From Chitinophagaceae bacterium (GTDB taxonomy: Bacteria > Bacteroidota > Bacteroidia > Chitinophagales > Chitinophagaceae): DNA of 64,000 nt. The position numbers were made by a program, and so were the translations under genes. Under the pieces are notes generated by a model that did no database searches, had not been told where the DNA came from, and saw only the letters and a list, made by a program, of their open reading frames with translations. Position 1 is the stretch's first letter. Every line of letters begins with the position of its first letter. The stretch spans positions 1 through 64,000 of the forward strand of contig JAMLHK010000004.1 of the NCBI GenBank assembly GCA_023957155.1. The letters run 5' to 3'. Positions 16,779 through 28,200 of the stretch are shown here, one piece after another.

Positions 16779-18161
16779 TTATTGCTTTCTGAAATTATTT
16801 CTCCAGCCATTTCTGCTTGTATCGGCCAGTATAGGAGGAACCTCCAGAAGCACTCCCGTTTGTTGCAACTTTGATTGCAATTTAGAAACATCTAAGGTAT
16901 GAGCCGACATATCTTCATCTAATGATAATGTAGCAGCTAATCCCGCGGCTTGTCCCATAGACATAGTTTGCGCCATAGAGCGGCATGAGGCGTGGGCATC
17001 ATGCGTAGCAGAAAAACAACGTCCTGCCACCCAGGCTAACTCGCTCCCTTTGGGGACGATCGTTCCATAGGGTACTCCATACACTCCATTATCAGGAATA
17101 TATTGCCAGAAAGTTTCATTTTCTCCATTCTTGGCCTTTCGATGATCTTCAATAGGCGCCCCGCAAAGAAAAATGCTATCCGGAGGAATGGATCCGGACA
17201 GACAATCGTCCTTATTGAGACGATATTCCCCATACACACGCCGGGTTTCCCGAACCCCGATCTGATGCGAAAGACCGATAATCTTTGATTCTTCATACCC
17301 CGGCACTTCCTTTCTAAAGAAATCTTCAAAAACAAATGCCTGCCTTCGCCCCTCTATCTCCGCCAGGGTAAGCTCCTCCACATTCAATGCATTCAAATCG
17401 CCTACTTTTACGGCAACAGTAGATATACATCCTTTCTGGCACATCTCATGAGCCGACCCTTCTTTCCTGGGTAGCGCATAGCTTCCTGTTTCAAAAGCAG
17501 CTTTCATTTTTTCATTCATCATATTCTTACTGCCGGCCTGCCTGAATTTATCTAAGTTAACATTGCTCATCCTGAAAGTAGTGGTCATGCTTTGTGCAGG
17601 CTCTGACTCACCGGCAATTTCATAAGAGAATCCTCCTAAATGACAAAAATCAGCATCACCGGAAGCATCAATAACTCTTTTGGCCCTGATTTTAAAAAAG
17701 CCACTTTTATTCCAGAAAACACAGGTCTGCTTTTCTGCTCCTTCCTTTACCACGTCAACCAGCGTTGTATGCAATAAAAAACGGACACCGGCTTCACTGA
17801 TCTTCCGATCCCACACATACTTTAAACGCTCCGGATTATAATTTACACCTGTTCCCGCCCCGTAGGTATTGGGACGTAAAAAAATATCTCCTGTCTGATC
17901 CAGTTCATTTACAATCGTATCCGCCAGACCAGCCACAATTTTTTTAGGTGCTTCCCCCGGTGTGAAAAATCCATAAAAGGTATCGAGCATCTGCGTAGAC
18001 GTACCACCCGGAAAACCATACCGCTCCACCAACATTACCTCATATTTCCAGCTTTGCCTTGCAGCCAATGCGGCCAAACAACCCGCAGAGCCTGCACCTA
18101 TTACCAGGATGTCCGTTTCAGAGCGTAAGGGCACCTGATGATGATTAATAAATTCTATCAT
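16779..18161 (-). CDS. FAD-dependent oxidoreductase
   Basis: 460 aa. The N-terminus binds FAD through the dinucleotide motif VIGAGSAGCLAA (about residues 20-31), with the FAD-family end VERYGFPGGTSTQ; later markers are RVIDASGDADFCHLGG and VAGRCFSATHDAHASCR, typical of the FAD_oxidored family that covers bacterial glycoside- and steroid-related dehydrogenases. No signal peptide. First gene of a two-gene operon with the phosphotriesterase-like enzyme. The two together suggest oxidation followed by lactone or ester opening of one compound, which is inference. Confidence 0.85.
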   Translation of the reverse strand: MIEFINHHQVPLRSETDILVIGAGSAGCLAALAARQSWKYEVMLVERYGFPGGTSTQMLDTFYGFFTPGEAPKKIVAGLADTIVNELDQTGDIFLRPNTYGAGTGVNYNPERLKYVWDRKISEAGVRFLLHTTLVDVVKEGAEKQTCVFWNKSGFFKIRAKRVIDASGDADFCHLGGFSYEIAGESEPAQSMTTTFRMSNVNLDKFRQAGSKNMMNEKMKAAFETGSYALPRKEGSAHEMCQKGCISTVAVKVGDLNALNVEELTLAEIEGRRQAFVFEDFFRKEVPGYEESKIIGLSHQIGVRETRRVYGEYRLNKDDCLSGSIPPDSIFLCGAPIEDHRKAKNGENETFWQYIPDNGVYGVPYGTIVPKGSELAWVAGRCFSATHDAHASCRSMAQTMSMGQAAGLAATLSLDEDMSAHTLDVSKLQSKLQQTGVLLEVPPILADTSRNGWRNNFRKQ

Positions 18162-18300
18162 TGTATGAATAAGTATAAATGAATAACAGGCCGTTCTTCG
18201 TACAGATTTATATAATTATACCACGTGGTACCGGGTGGTCTGGTCAAAGTTACATAAGATTCTTTCAGAAAATCCGTGCTACCGGGAGTACCCGGATTTG

Positions 18301-18340
18301 CCCGGAGCTCTTCTATTTATGACTTACCACGTTAACCCTA
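18301..18340 (+). pseudogene. GIY-YIG element start relic (copy D)
   Basis: CCCGGAGCTCTTC followed by ATG at 18319 and ACTTACCACGTTAACC lines up with CCCGGGGCTTTTG-ATG-GCTTACTATGTTTAC of copy B, allowing a few transitions and one gap. AAATCCG (18270-18276) and CGGATTT (18293-18299) just upstream form a hairpin in the place of the terminator of copy B. The frame is lost after about six codons. Similarity is short, so chance is not excluded. Confidence 0.4.
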
Positions 18341-18394
18341 TTTCAATCACACTATAATTACAGCTTTATACAATCACGGCAAAACATCATAACC

Positions 18395-20884
18395 TCACAA
18401 CGCATCTACGTCAGCAACCATTACCATGCTTCTGAATTTTTGAATTTGATGCAGCACTACTACCTGTTCTTTTATCGCCGCTTTACATTTATTGATAAAG
18501 CCAGTGTCCTTGGGAATTTTAAACAGTATTTCCATAAGGTATTGATTGCGTATTCTGCTAACCGGAGGCTCTGCCGGGCCGACCATGTATTTACCATATT
18601 CTTTGTGCAATGCATCGGTAAAAAGGCGGGCAGCATCCACCACCCGTTCTTTTAATTTATGCCGGAAGGTAATGCAAATGGTGCGAGAAAAAGGAGGATA
18701 AAAGAATCGCTCCCGTGCTTCTGCCTCGTATTTAAAAAAGGAGATGTAATCATGCTGCTGTACAAAATGAAGTACAGGGTGTTTGGTATTAGTTACCTGT
18801 ATCATAACTTTTCCTCTCTCGTCCTTTCTACCTGCCCGTCCGCTTACCTGTTCCATTAACTGAAATGCCCGTTCATTAACCCGAAAATCGGCAAAGCTTA
18901 AGATACTGTCTGCATCCAGTATACCCACCAGGCTCACATGCTCAAAATCTAAACCTTTTACTACCATTTGAGTACCAACGAGGATATCAATACGCTTTTG
19001 TTCAAATAACTGAATAAGATTATCATGCGCATGTTTGCCCCTGACGCTATCTATATCCATGCGGGCAATTTTTGCCTCTGGAAAGGATTCTTCCAGGAAC
19101 TCTTCAATTTTCTCTGTCCCGAAATTACGCTGAATAAAATCATGGCTGCCACATGCAGCACAGATTGTAACATTAGGATAATTAGTTCCGCAATAATGAC
19201 AGATCAGTTTATTGCTGAGTTTATGGTAGGTAAGGCTCACATCACAGTGCTTACACTGCGGCACCCAGCCACAAACCGCACAAATCTGATACGGCGAATA
19301 ACCTCTCCGGTTTTGAAATAAGATAACCTGTCTATCCTTCTGTAATTCCTGTTCTATAGCTTCCTTTAATTGTGGTGAAAGCATAATCTTCGACTTCCCT
19401 TTTCTCACAATTTGTTTGGTATCTATGATTTCAATTGCCGGAAGACGGACACCTCCGTATCTTTCATTCAATACTACTAAGCCATATTTGCCCTGTAATG
19501 CATTAAAATAACTTTCAAAGGAAGGTGTTGCACTGCCGAGTAAAACTTTAGCATTAAACAGTGAAGCATAAAAGATAGCGCTGTCTCTGGCATTATACCT
19601 GGGTGCAGGATCATATTGCTTAAATGATGTATCATGCTCTTCATCTACTACAATCAAACCGAGATGGGTAAATGGAAGAAAAAGAGCAGACCTGGCACCC
19701 AGTACGATCTTCAGCTCTCCTGTTTTGACCTTATTCCATATTTCAATACGCTCATTCTGACTAAACTTACTATGGTAAATACCAATGTATCCGCCAAAAT
19801 GTTTTTGCAGTCGGCGAATGATCTGAGAGGTCAGCGCTATTTCAGGCAACAGATACAGCACCTGCTTTCCCTGGTGGATGTACTGCTCCATCAGCTTTAT
19901 ATATACCTGGGTTTTACCGCTGGAAGTGATACCGTGCAACAAACAAACCGGCTTTTCTTTAAAGGATAGGTTTATACTCTCCAGTGCTTCCTGCTGAGCG
20001 GGAGTTAAACTAAAATCAACATTGATGTGAAGTGGAAGGTAGCTGATCCTGTCAACGGCACGCTTTTCAAGCCATAAGATATTTTTCTCTACCAAGCCTT
20101 TCAACTGTGCATCAGATGCACCTGATTTCTTTAATAAAGCAGATTTGGTGACCTCTCCTTCCGTTTTTATCAGGTGAAGATAGCTCAGCAGGAGTTCTAA
20201 TTGTTTGGGAGCCCTTCCCCAATTGTTCATCAGATCAGCCAGCACTTCTTCATCTGCATATTTTGAATTAAGAATAACATAGGTTTCCTTCTTTGCGCTA
20301 TAAGAATCCTTAAGTGCTTCCCATACAAAACAAACCTTGTGTTCAATCAGCCTTTTAATAACAGGATATACATGTGAAGAGTCAAGTAAGAGTTGTACCT
20401 CGTTAAGCCGTAATTCTTTTTTTATATGGAGTGCCTCCGCCACAAGGTATTCTTCGTTATTCAATGTTGAAAAGTCATCGCCATACTCTTCATTATAAAT
20501 GAGAATGGTTTCGCTGCTTAGCTTAAAATATGACGGCAGCGCGGCAGCCATTACTTCCCCCTCGCTGCACATATAATATTGAGCTATCCATTCCCATAAT
20601 TTCAGCTGCTGCTCAAAAACAATAGGTTCCTTATCCAGCACATTCAGTATATCCTTTGGCTCAAATGCCTGGGGCTTTCGATTATGCAACCGCCTGATAA
20701 TACCCCCATACTTCTTGTTTTTCCCCAGCACTACTTCCACCCGGCATCCCACTTTAGCATTATCTCTAACATGAGGAGGTATTTGCCAGGTATAGTTTTT
20801 AGGAATGGCCAAAGGAATGATGACTTCGGCGAAAAGAGGCGCAGGTAAAGTCAATTCATTTTGTTCTAAGAAAGGATCCGTCAT
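18395..20884 (-). CDS. priA: Primosomal protein N' (PriA helicase)
   Basis: 829 aa, full length. Restarts stalled replication forks as a 3'-5' DNA helicase. Markers in order: N-terminal DNA-binding part (residues 20-120, ITKN-like start PLAIPKNYTWQIPP); Walker A LHGITSSGKTQVY; Walker B LIVVDEEHD; motif PRYNARDSA; the zinc-binding insert with CAVCGWVPQC, CDVSL, CHYCGTNYPN and CAACG (eight Cys); then late helicase motifs LVGTQMVVKGLDFEHV and QVSGRAGRKDERG. Stand-alone gene. Cytoplasmic. Confidence 0.97.
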   Translation of the reverse strand: MTDPFLEQNELTLPAPLFAEVIIPLAIPKNYTWQIPPHVRDNAKVGCRVEVVLGKNKKYGGIIRRLHNRKPQAFEPKDILNVLDKEPIVFEQQLKLWEWIAQYYMCSEGEVMAAALPSYFKLSSETILIYNEEYGDDFSTLNNEEYLVAEALHIKKELRLNEVQLLLDSSHVYPVIKRLIEHKVCFVWEALKDSYSAKKETYVILNSKYADEEVLADLMNNWGRAPKQLELLLSYLHLIKTEGEVTKSALLKKSGASDAQLKGLVEKNILWLEKRAVDRISYLPLHINVDFSLTPAQQEALESINLSFKEKPVCLLHGITSSGKTQVYIKLMEQYIHQGKQVLYLLPEIALTSQIIRRLQKHFGGYIGIYHSKFSQNERIEIWNKVKTGELKIVLGARSALFLPFTHLGLIVVDEEHDTSFKQYDPAPRYNARDSAIFYASLFNAKVLLGSATPSFESYFNALQGKYGLVVLNERYGGVRLPAIEIIDTKQIVRKGKSKIMLSPQLKEAIEQELQKDRQVILFQNRRGYSPYQICAVCGWVPQCKHCDVSLTYHKLSNKLICHYCGTNYPNVTICAACGSHDFIQRNFGTEKIEEFLEESFPEAKIARMDIDSVRGKHAHDNLIQLFEQKRIDILVGTQMVVKGLDFEHVSLVGILDADSILSFADFRVNERAFQLMEQVSGRAGRKDERGKVMIQVTNTKHPVLHFVQQHDYISFFKYEAEARERFFYPPFSRTICITFRHKLKERVVDAARLFTDALHKEYGKYMVGPAEPPVSRIRNQYLMEILFKIPKDTGFINKCKAAIKEQVVVLHQIQKFRSMVMVADVDAL

Positions 20885-20980
20885 GATGATAAAGATAGTA
20901 CTGAACGAACCTATCTCACAATAAAAAATAGATAAATCAGATACAATTGGACTTCAGCTCAACACATGCTCATCATATCG

Positions 20981-22057
20981 TCATCTTGCATGTGAGCCAA
21001 ATTTTCTCCTGAGCGCTAAGAAAGGACGCTCTACATAATAATAAGAAATAAGAGCCAGGGCCAGGGAAAGAACAACGATTAGCAGATTGACCACTATATC
21101 CCTCTTGGGTACATAAAACTCAACTATTCTAATTGCAAGCCAATGAAAGAGATATAATGAATAACTAAGCTTGCCAATAAATACAATCACTTTGCCCTCT
21201 AACCATCTTTTGATTCCACTTCCTGACTCTATAAAAAGGAAATACGGCACTATTATAGACAATGCTATTCCCTGAATAGAATACTTAAGCGTATTTTGAA
21301 ATAAATGTGACGGAACAAATTCGATCAACCCCAACAGTAGGACAGAGAAAATAAATATCCACTTTGAATGAAGGACCCGTATATATGCTTTTGCCTCATA
21401 TCTGTATATCAGCAATGCAGATATACACCCATAAAGTATTGAATCTCCCCGGTTATGTGTAGTATAATAAGTCACCTTAAATATCTGAGGTAAGGTTGTT
21501 CCCCGATAAAATGCTATACACCTTGAAAGTAGGAATAAAACCAACAATACGCTAAGAACAGAAATCAATTTGTTTCCGTTATCACTAAAAAGGAAAAGAA
21601 ACAAAAGTGGGAAAAATAGATAAAAGTGTTCTTCTACCGAAAGTGACCATAAAATTTCAGATACGAGTGGATAATCAGCAGACAGCAACGCTGGCTTCAG
21701 ATAAACCAGATAATAATTAGTGAAATAAAATAAACCAGAAAGAATATCGGGAAAAAGAATTGTTTGTCCTGAAAACAATATAAAAGAAATAGTAGCAATA
21801 AGAAAAAACAATAGAGCCGGATATAATCTGAATACTCGTCTGAGATAAAAATCTCTCAATGAAATAGTATTCGTCTTTCGATATTCAACAATCAATAATT
21901 TAGTAATTAAAAACCCACTAACGAAAAAAAACAAGGTAACTCCCAAAAAAGCTTGCCTGATCAAATCACGATAAATATGGCCTATTAAGACCAAAAGAAT
22001 TGCATATCCCCTGAAGCCATCCAGGAAAGGCGTGTAGTGATTATCAGGTTTCATCAA
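20981..22057 (-). CDS. OafA-like acyltransferase (acyltransferase 3 family)
   Basis: 358 aa integral membrane protein with about ten hydrophobic helices. The N-terminal motif DGFRGYAILLVLIGH fits the family's R-x10-H signature. WSLSVEEHFYLFFPLLF and the C-terminal RPFLALRR are also typical. These enzymes O-acetylate sugars of surface polysaccharides or lipids. It stands alone between priA and the giant esterase gene, so the substrate is not indicated. Confidence 0.9.
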   Translation of the reverse strand: MMKPDNHYTPFLDGFRGYAILLVLIGHIYRDLIRQAFLGVTLFFFVSGFLITKLLIVEYRKTNTISLRDFYLRRVFRLYPALLFFLIATISFILFSGQTILFPDILSGLFYFTNYYLVYLKPALLSADYPLVSEILWSLSVEEHFYLFFPLLFLFLFSDNGNKLISVLSVLLVLFLLSRCIAFYRGTTLPQIFKVTYYTTHNRGDSILYGCISALLIYRYEAKAYIRVLHSKWIFIFSVLLLGLIEFVPSHLFQNTLKYSIQGIALSIIVPYFLFIESGSGIKRWLEGKVIVFIGKLSYSLYLFHWLAIRIVEFYVPKRDIVVNLLIVVLSLALALISYYYVERPFLALRRKFGSHAR

Positions 22058-22255
22058 ATATAATATGACTTTTTAAAATTGTTAGGTTAATTACACCTAC
22101 AAACAGTTTATATTGTTACCACATATCCCTGAAATGCAGTAGCCCGACAATCTAACTAACTTATCATAATTTGTAAGGCAAGTAATTTGAGGAATTCCTC
22201 TAGATATCATTCTATTATTAACTATAAGACAAAGGATGAGATCTATTATTTACAC

Positions 22256-25200
22256 CTACTTCAATATCTTAATTGTTGTACTTTCTCCATTAAACGGATC
22301 AGCAACCTGTAGCCAATAAATTCCCGGAGAGAGGTACCTCCCTTTTAATCTCAATATATGTTCACTCTCCCCCGCAGGAACACCCTTGAATTCTGTACTA
22401 TAGATAGACCTCCCTGAAATATCCTTAAGCAATACAGCTAATTTATTTGCTTTGTTGTTTAAGTAAAGTTTTAAAACAACATCGTCCACAAAAGGATTAG
22501 GATAGGCTGTAGCCAAAATACTACTACTTTCTACTTTAGCCTTCTCATCTATACCAACAGTCGCATTACCATTATTTAATGCCGCTGTATTGTTAAGCTG
22601 ATTACTTCGGATGTTAAGACCGGATTGTAGGCGATTAGAATAATTGCCAGATTCAATAGAAGGTACTGCCTGTATTGTAAGGTTACTCAATAAGCCAAAT
22701 CCTCCTGCAATAGTACCATAAAGACTGATCTCTACACTACCCGTTGCATCAGGCTCAATATCATTTAACTGCACGGTATTTGACGTATTATTTTTTGCAT
22801 CTAACTGTACAGACTTATTATTAATAACATATTCTGTGACCATTCCTCTGCCAAAGTCCGTACTACTTGCGAAGAAAACAAAATTATACTTTGATGATTG
22901 ATTTAAGCCACTGATGCGAATCCTTGCAGTTTCTACAAAGTTTACATAATACTGTCGTTGCATCACGATGTCTGGAACTGCACCAGAGTTATTTCCCGTA
23001 CTTAATCCCCAAGAATCATTAAAGCCACTGAAATTCTCTAATACCGTCATACTAATACCTGTATATTGATTATACTCATTCAGAAGATTGGGTAGAGTAT
23101 ACCCATCGGTCAATAAAGCATTAGTATTGTTCCACGGCGCAGATTGGGCCGTTGAAGCAGCATCATTAAAGTTGAGATTTATGGAATATAAGATAGTAGC
23201 CGCATGTACATAATCGCTGTAATCTGAATAATTGTTATCAGAAACAGCTCTAACTTTATAATAATATACGGTACCCGAGGGTAGTCCGGTATCTGTAAAT
23301 ACGTTTCCCGATATATTATCTGCCAGTTTTATATAAGTGCCGTTTGGTGTATCAGAACGCCATATCTCAAAAGTTGTAAGTCCAGCAGTATTTGATTTCC
23401 ACGAGAGACTAATAGAATTTTTTGTACTCTTGACCATATTGAGATTATATGGAGGAAGGATGATTGTATTATCATACTCCTGTATTACCATGGCATTGAT
23501 GACAGCATATTTTTTCGTGTCTCCTTTTATAACCACATCAATAATGCCACCCGTTGATGCTATGCTATTAATTTGTACCACACTGCTAGTATTATCCGTT
23601 GCATTCAGCGAGACAGTTTGTCCGCCAGCCGTAAAGTAAGTAGTCTGAGGCGGGCTATAAGCTCCTCTATTACCAAAAAATATCAAATTATACTTTTTAC
23701 TTCCATTCAAGCCGGCAATTCTTATTGTTTTTTGAGGAACTAAATCCTGTACGTAAAAGTAATATCCACTCATCATTATACTATCGGGGTATATCCCTGA
23801 GTTATTACCCGTAACGAGTCCCGTATAGTGCTGTGGCCAGCTCTCAAGCAATTGAACACTCATCGTAGTAACCTCACCAGTTTCATCCTTAAGATTAGAA
23901 ATTTTGGTATTTTCCTTCACCTGCGTACCTCCTACTTGTGCTGCATCAAAGCTATTCCAAGGCATAAAGCTAATCGGATAGTTTTTATTATTAAAGTTCA
24001 CAAATACAGACGTAATATACTTATCCGTAACAATAAGCTTTATTGTTTTAGAAGATGTGGATCCGTAATTATCACTGGCTGTTAGGGTTATCCCATTATA
24101 TGTACCAATATGACTGCCGGTAGGGGCAAGGTGAATAATGCCGTTGCCATTGCCATTATCCGTAAATGTAGCAAATGAAGGAAGATTAGAAGCTTTCAAT
24201 GTAATGACATCTCCCGGATCATCAGTAGCCGTGACATTTATGTCTACTACATTACCACTTTTTACATATATATCCTGAGCACTTACAACAGGTGCGCGGT
24301 TGGGAGTAGTTGTTTTTACAATTAAAGAATTAGAGCCTCCATTAGCATTTACCGCCCGAACCATATAATAAAAAATCTTATTACCGGTAACCGTTAAATC
24401 AACATAAGAGGTGTCATCCTTATTGTTAGCTCCGGGGTTCAGTAAAACATAGCCGCCTGTCATATAATTTGAACGGTAAATTTCATTTCTAAGCGCATTA
24501 TATGCCATATTCGTCCATGTTAACTTTACCCCATTCAGACTGTTCACAAATATACCTGTAAGATTCTGGGGATTAACCGGAACCGTTCCGTCATTAGGAT
24601 TAGCTACATCGGTGTGTGTAACTTTTAAAATAAAGGAGGCGGTATCTTTACCATTGTGTCCATCATTCACATGCGCTTTTATACGATACTCTCCTTCATT
24701 ACCATATTGCGGATTAAAAGTCAAGGTAGCTGTCCGGTTTGAAGAAGATACTGTCGCGAAGCCCGGAAGTCCCGAATAAGACCATACCAACTGATCTCCT
24801 GCATCCTGATCAGTTGCTGACAAATTAATTTGCAGGCTTGCTTTCTCTGCAACTGTTGCATTGGGAATTTGATTAATATGGGGTAGATAATTATCATTAA
24901 CAGTAAGGCTAAACTGTGTGGTATTCATATCGCCTTGCGGATTAGCCGCCGTTATAACAATATTATTATATACCCCTGCATCAGATACCGAAGGATCAAA
25001 AATAATAACACCCTTCCCATTCTCGGTTTGATTAAAAGTGGCAAATGAGGGTAAATTATTGGCCTGTAAATCAATAGCTACAGGGGAGCCTGACGTGGCT
25101 TCAACTTTTAATTGTAGTTGCGTATCATATCGCATATATACATTTTCAATAGGCACGACCGATGGTACCACACCCAGTGTTCTGGCATGATCTTCATTGC

Positions 25201-28200
25201 TGTAACCAGACTTACCACCTTCTCCGGCAGCTCTTACTTTATAATAAAACAAAGAACTGGGATATAAGTCAACGTCATTATATGAAGTAGTACTCGCTGG
25301 CAATACAGCTAATAACACATAGTCTTCATTTCCATTATATGAACGGTATAATTCAATATTATTTGCATCTATTGCATGATTTGTCCATGCCACTTTTATT
25401 GCAGAATTACTGATCCCAACTGCAGTTAAGCTACCGGGTGCAGCCGGAGCGGGAGGTGCAGCCATTGTTGTGGCATTGGCCAGTACATCTCCTAAAACAT
25501 TAGCGGGTATTTCTTTCTTCGTAACCCCTGGACCCTCATACTTAACGATTAAAACTTCGTTACCCGTTGCCTCAAAAAAAGTTACCCGTATGGAATGTGG
25601 TCCTGCAGAAAGGTGAATAGGCACCAAAGCTGCAACATCACCAGCTGCCCCATGCAAACCGTCATAGTTCACTACCAAGTTATCATCAATATATAGTCGT
25701 GATCCATCATCGGAATTTAAATAGAATATATAATCCCCTTCAGTTATGATATTTATATATCCTTCAAACTTCAATGCAAAATTATCCTGTCTCATTTGCA
25801 TACCCAGACCGAACGTATTTACTCTGCCTGTTTTCAGCGGAGTCATTGTATTAAAATCAGGCACTACCTCCATGCCTGTCTTTTCATAATAAGCATAGTC
25901 TACACCAGGACCTGCTTTATCAAAATCAGATTCTCCATATTGATTTATCGCCCTGACTTTGTAATAATAAGTAGTAGCCGGAGCTACAAGTGTATCTGCA
26001 AAAGTAGTTGTATTGGCAGGTAGCAATCCTATCGTAACAAAGTTACCCAAAGGATCTGTAGACCGATACAGTTCAAATGATTTTTCATTATTGCTGTTAT
26101 CTGTCCAGGTAAGATTTATCCTCTTAAAAGACACCGCTGTAGCCGTTAGATTAGATGGCTTAGCAGGAACTGCCCCGGCGGGAGGAGATGGGGGATCAAC
26201 AAAAGCGGAATCTGGAATAGGGGCTGTTGACCATCCGCCGGATCCTGTTTTTCGCCAAGATATACTCATATCTGCCCCCCCTCCTTTTTGAAAGAAGGTG
26301 ATGGCAATAGGGTAAATTCCTGCAGACAGGTGGATGGGGTTGAGACTATTATTTACAGTTTGGGAGCCATGTAAACCGTCATTATTAATCAGTGCCGAAG
26401 CTGTATAACTGTAAGGAGCGAGATATAGTTTGCTTCCATCATCTGAAGTAGTACCAAAAACATAGTTACCTTCAGAGGGTATCCGGATATAACCCTCCCA
26501 TAAAAAGGCGTAATTCTCTGCCTGGCTGGCATTCGAAAGCGTTACATTAGGCACTACCCCGGTTGAAATCGGTGTAAGTGTATTAAAATCAGGTAAATTA
26601 TCCCAGGTACCTATATAGTGCTTAAAAGTCAGGCCTTTATTTAAGGGTTGAGCAGTCACCTGGTTGCTGGGGGCAGATTTGTTACCGGCAATATCTACAG
26701 CTTTAACCGTAAAATTATAAGAACTACCATAGTTTAAGCCATACACCGTATACTCTGTTTCTGAGGTAACATAAGATTTTACACCATTGATATAAATTTC
26801 GTAATGAGCTAATCCGATATCATCCGTAGATTCATCCCACGCAAGTGAAATATAATTCCTTGTGCTACCGATTACTTGCAAATTACCTGGCGCAGTGGGA
26901 GGTTGAATATCTTTTTGCGTGGTGGCAGAAGCCTCATTTGAAACAGGGGCTGCAGCGGTATTGTTTACAGCCCTAACAACGTAGTAATATTTAATTCCCG
27001 GAGTTAGCCCTTCTTTCACAAAAGAATATACGTTTCCATCAATGAGGCTTATAAATTGATAAGGCCCTCCGGATTGGGTTGCCTGGTATATCTCAAAATG
27101 AGTTTGAGGATATGGTGACCCAGGATTACTGCTCCAATTCAATTTCATTGAAGTATATGAAAGCGGAATAGCAATCAGGTTGGTAGCCGGGTCTGGCTTA
27201 TTAGGGCCGTTGGCACTGATCACGGTAAAAGGATTACTAAACGTGCTGGAACAACCAAATTTTTCGGTAACCTTTACCCTATAGGATCCAACTCCAACCC
27301 CACTTACCACACTATTCCAACTCAGGGTCGTTGTATCACCTGTCTTTTCCCATTTATAATTAGCATAATCCGCAGGTACTTCCAGATTCACCGTCGTTTT
27401 CCCATCCGGAGCAGGCAATACTTTGCTTGCTAAGCCACTTACTTTTACTGCAGGAGGAACTGTAATGGTTTTATATTTAATCTTTACCGGTATAGGTGAC
27501 CATTCCGACCAGATCGTTCCTTTTAGAATACGGCAAGAATAGGTGCCAGTATCCGTAACTGTAAGTGTATTAGAGAAAGTGCCTACTCCGGTAAGTAATG
27601 TATCATTCCTTCGCCATTCATACTTATTAAAACCTGGGGTTACACCAATAATAGTATAAATAGAATTCGGACCGGTATAACAAAACTCGGTCCTGCCATC
27701 AAGAGGCCATGGATTTGCCTTGTTGGCCCGATTTAAATAAGGAAAATAATCTGGTTCGTTCCAGGCAGAATACCAGCAACCATGACCTAAATCAGGATAC
27801 TCCGTATAAGTAAAGTTCGCACCAGCATTAGCCGCTACTCCATTAAGATATTGCGAAGTTTCCTTTTTGGGATTTTGATCTAATGCTCCCTGGAATAACC
27901 AAACCGGTGTAAACTTATTATTTACTATGAGACTGTTATAACTTGAAGATGCATTACTTATAGGTAAGCAAGCAGCAACCAGCTTAGGATACGATTCAAA
28001 AAATCTCCAAGACGAAAGCCCGCCTCCAGATAATCCATCAACAGATATTCTAAAGGGGTCCACATAAACCTGGGGTATTAAAAAATTCTCTACTAGCTCC
28101 ATTATAAACTGCCTTTCCTCATTATACCATAATCCTTCCGATTTAGTAACTTGTGGGTATAAAAGGAATCCGTTATATTTACCGTTATCTACTGCATTTT

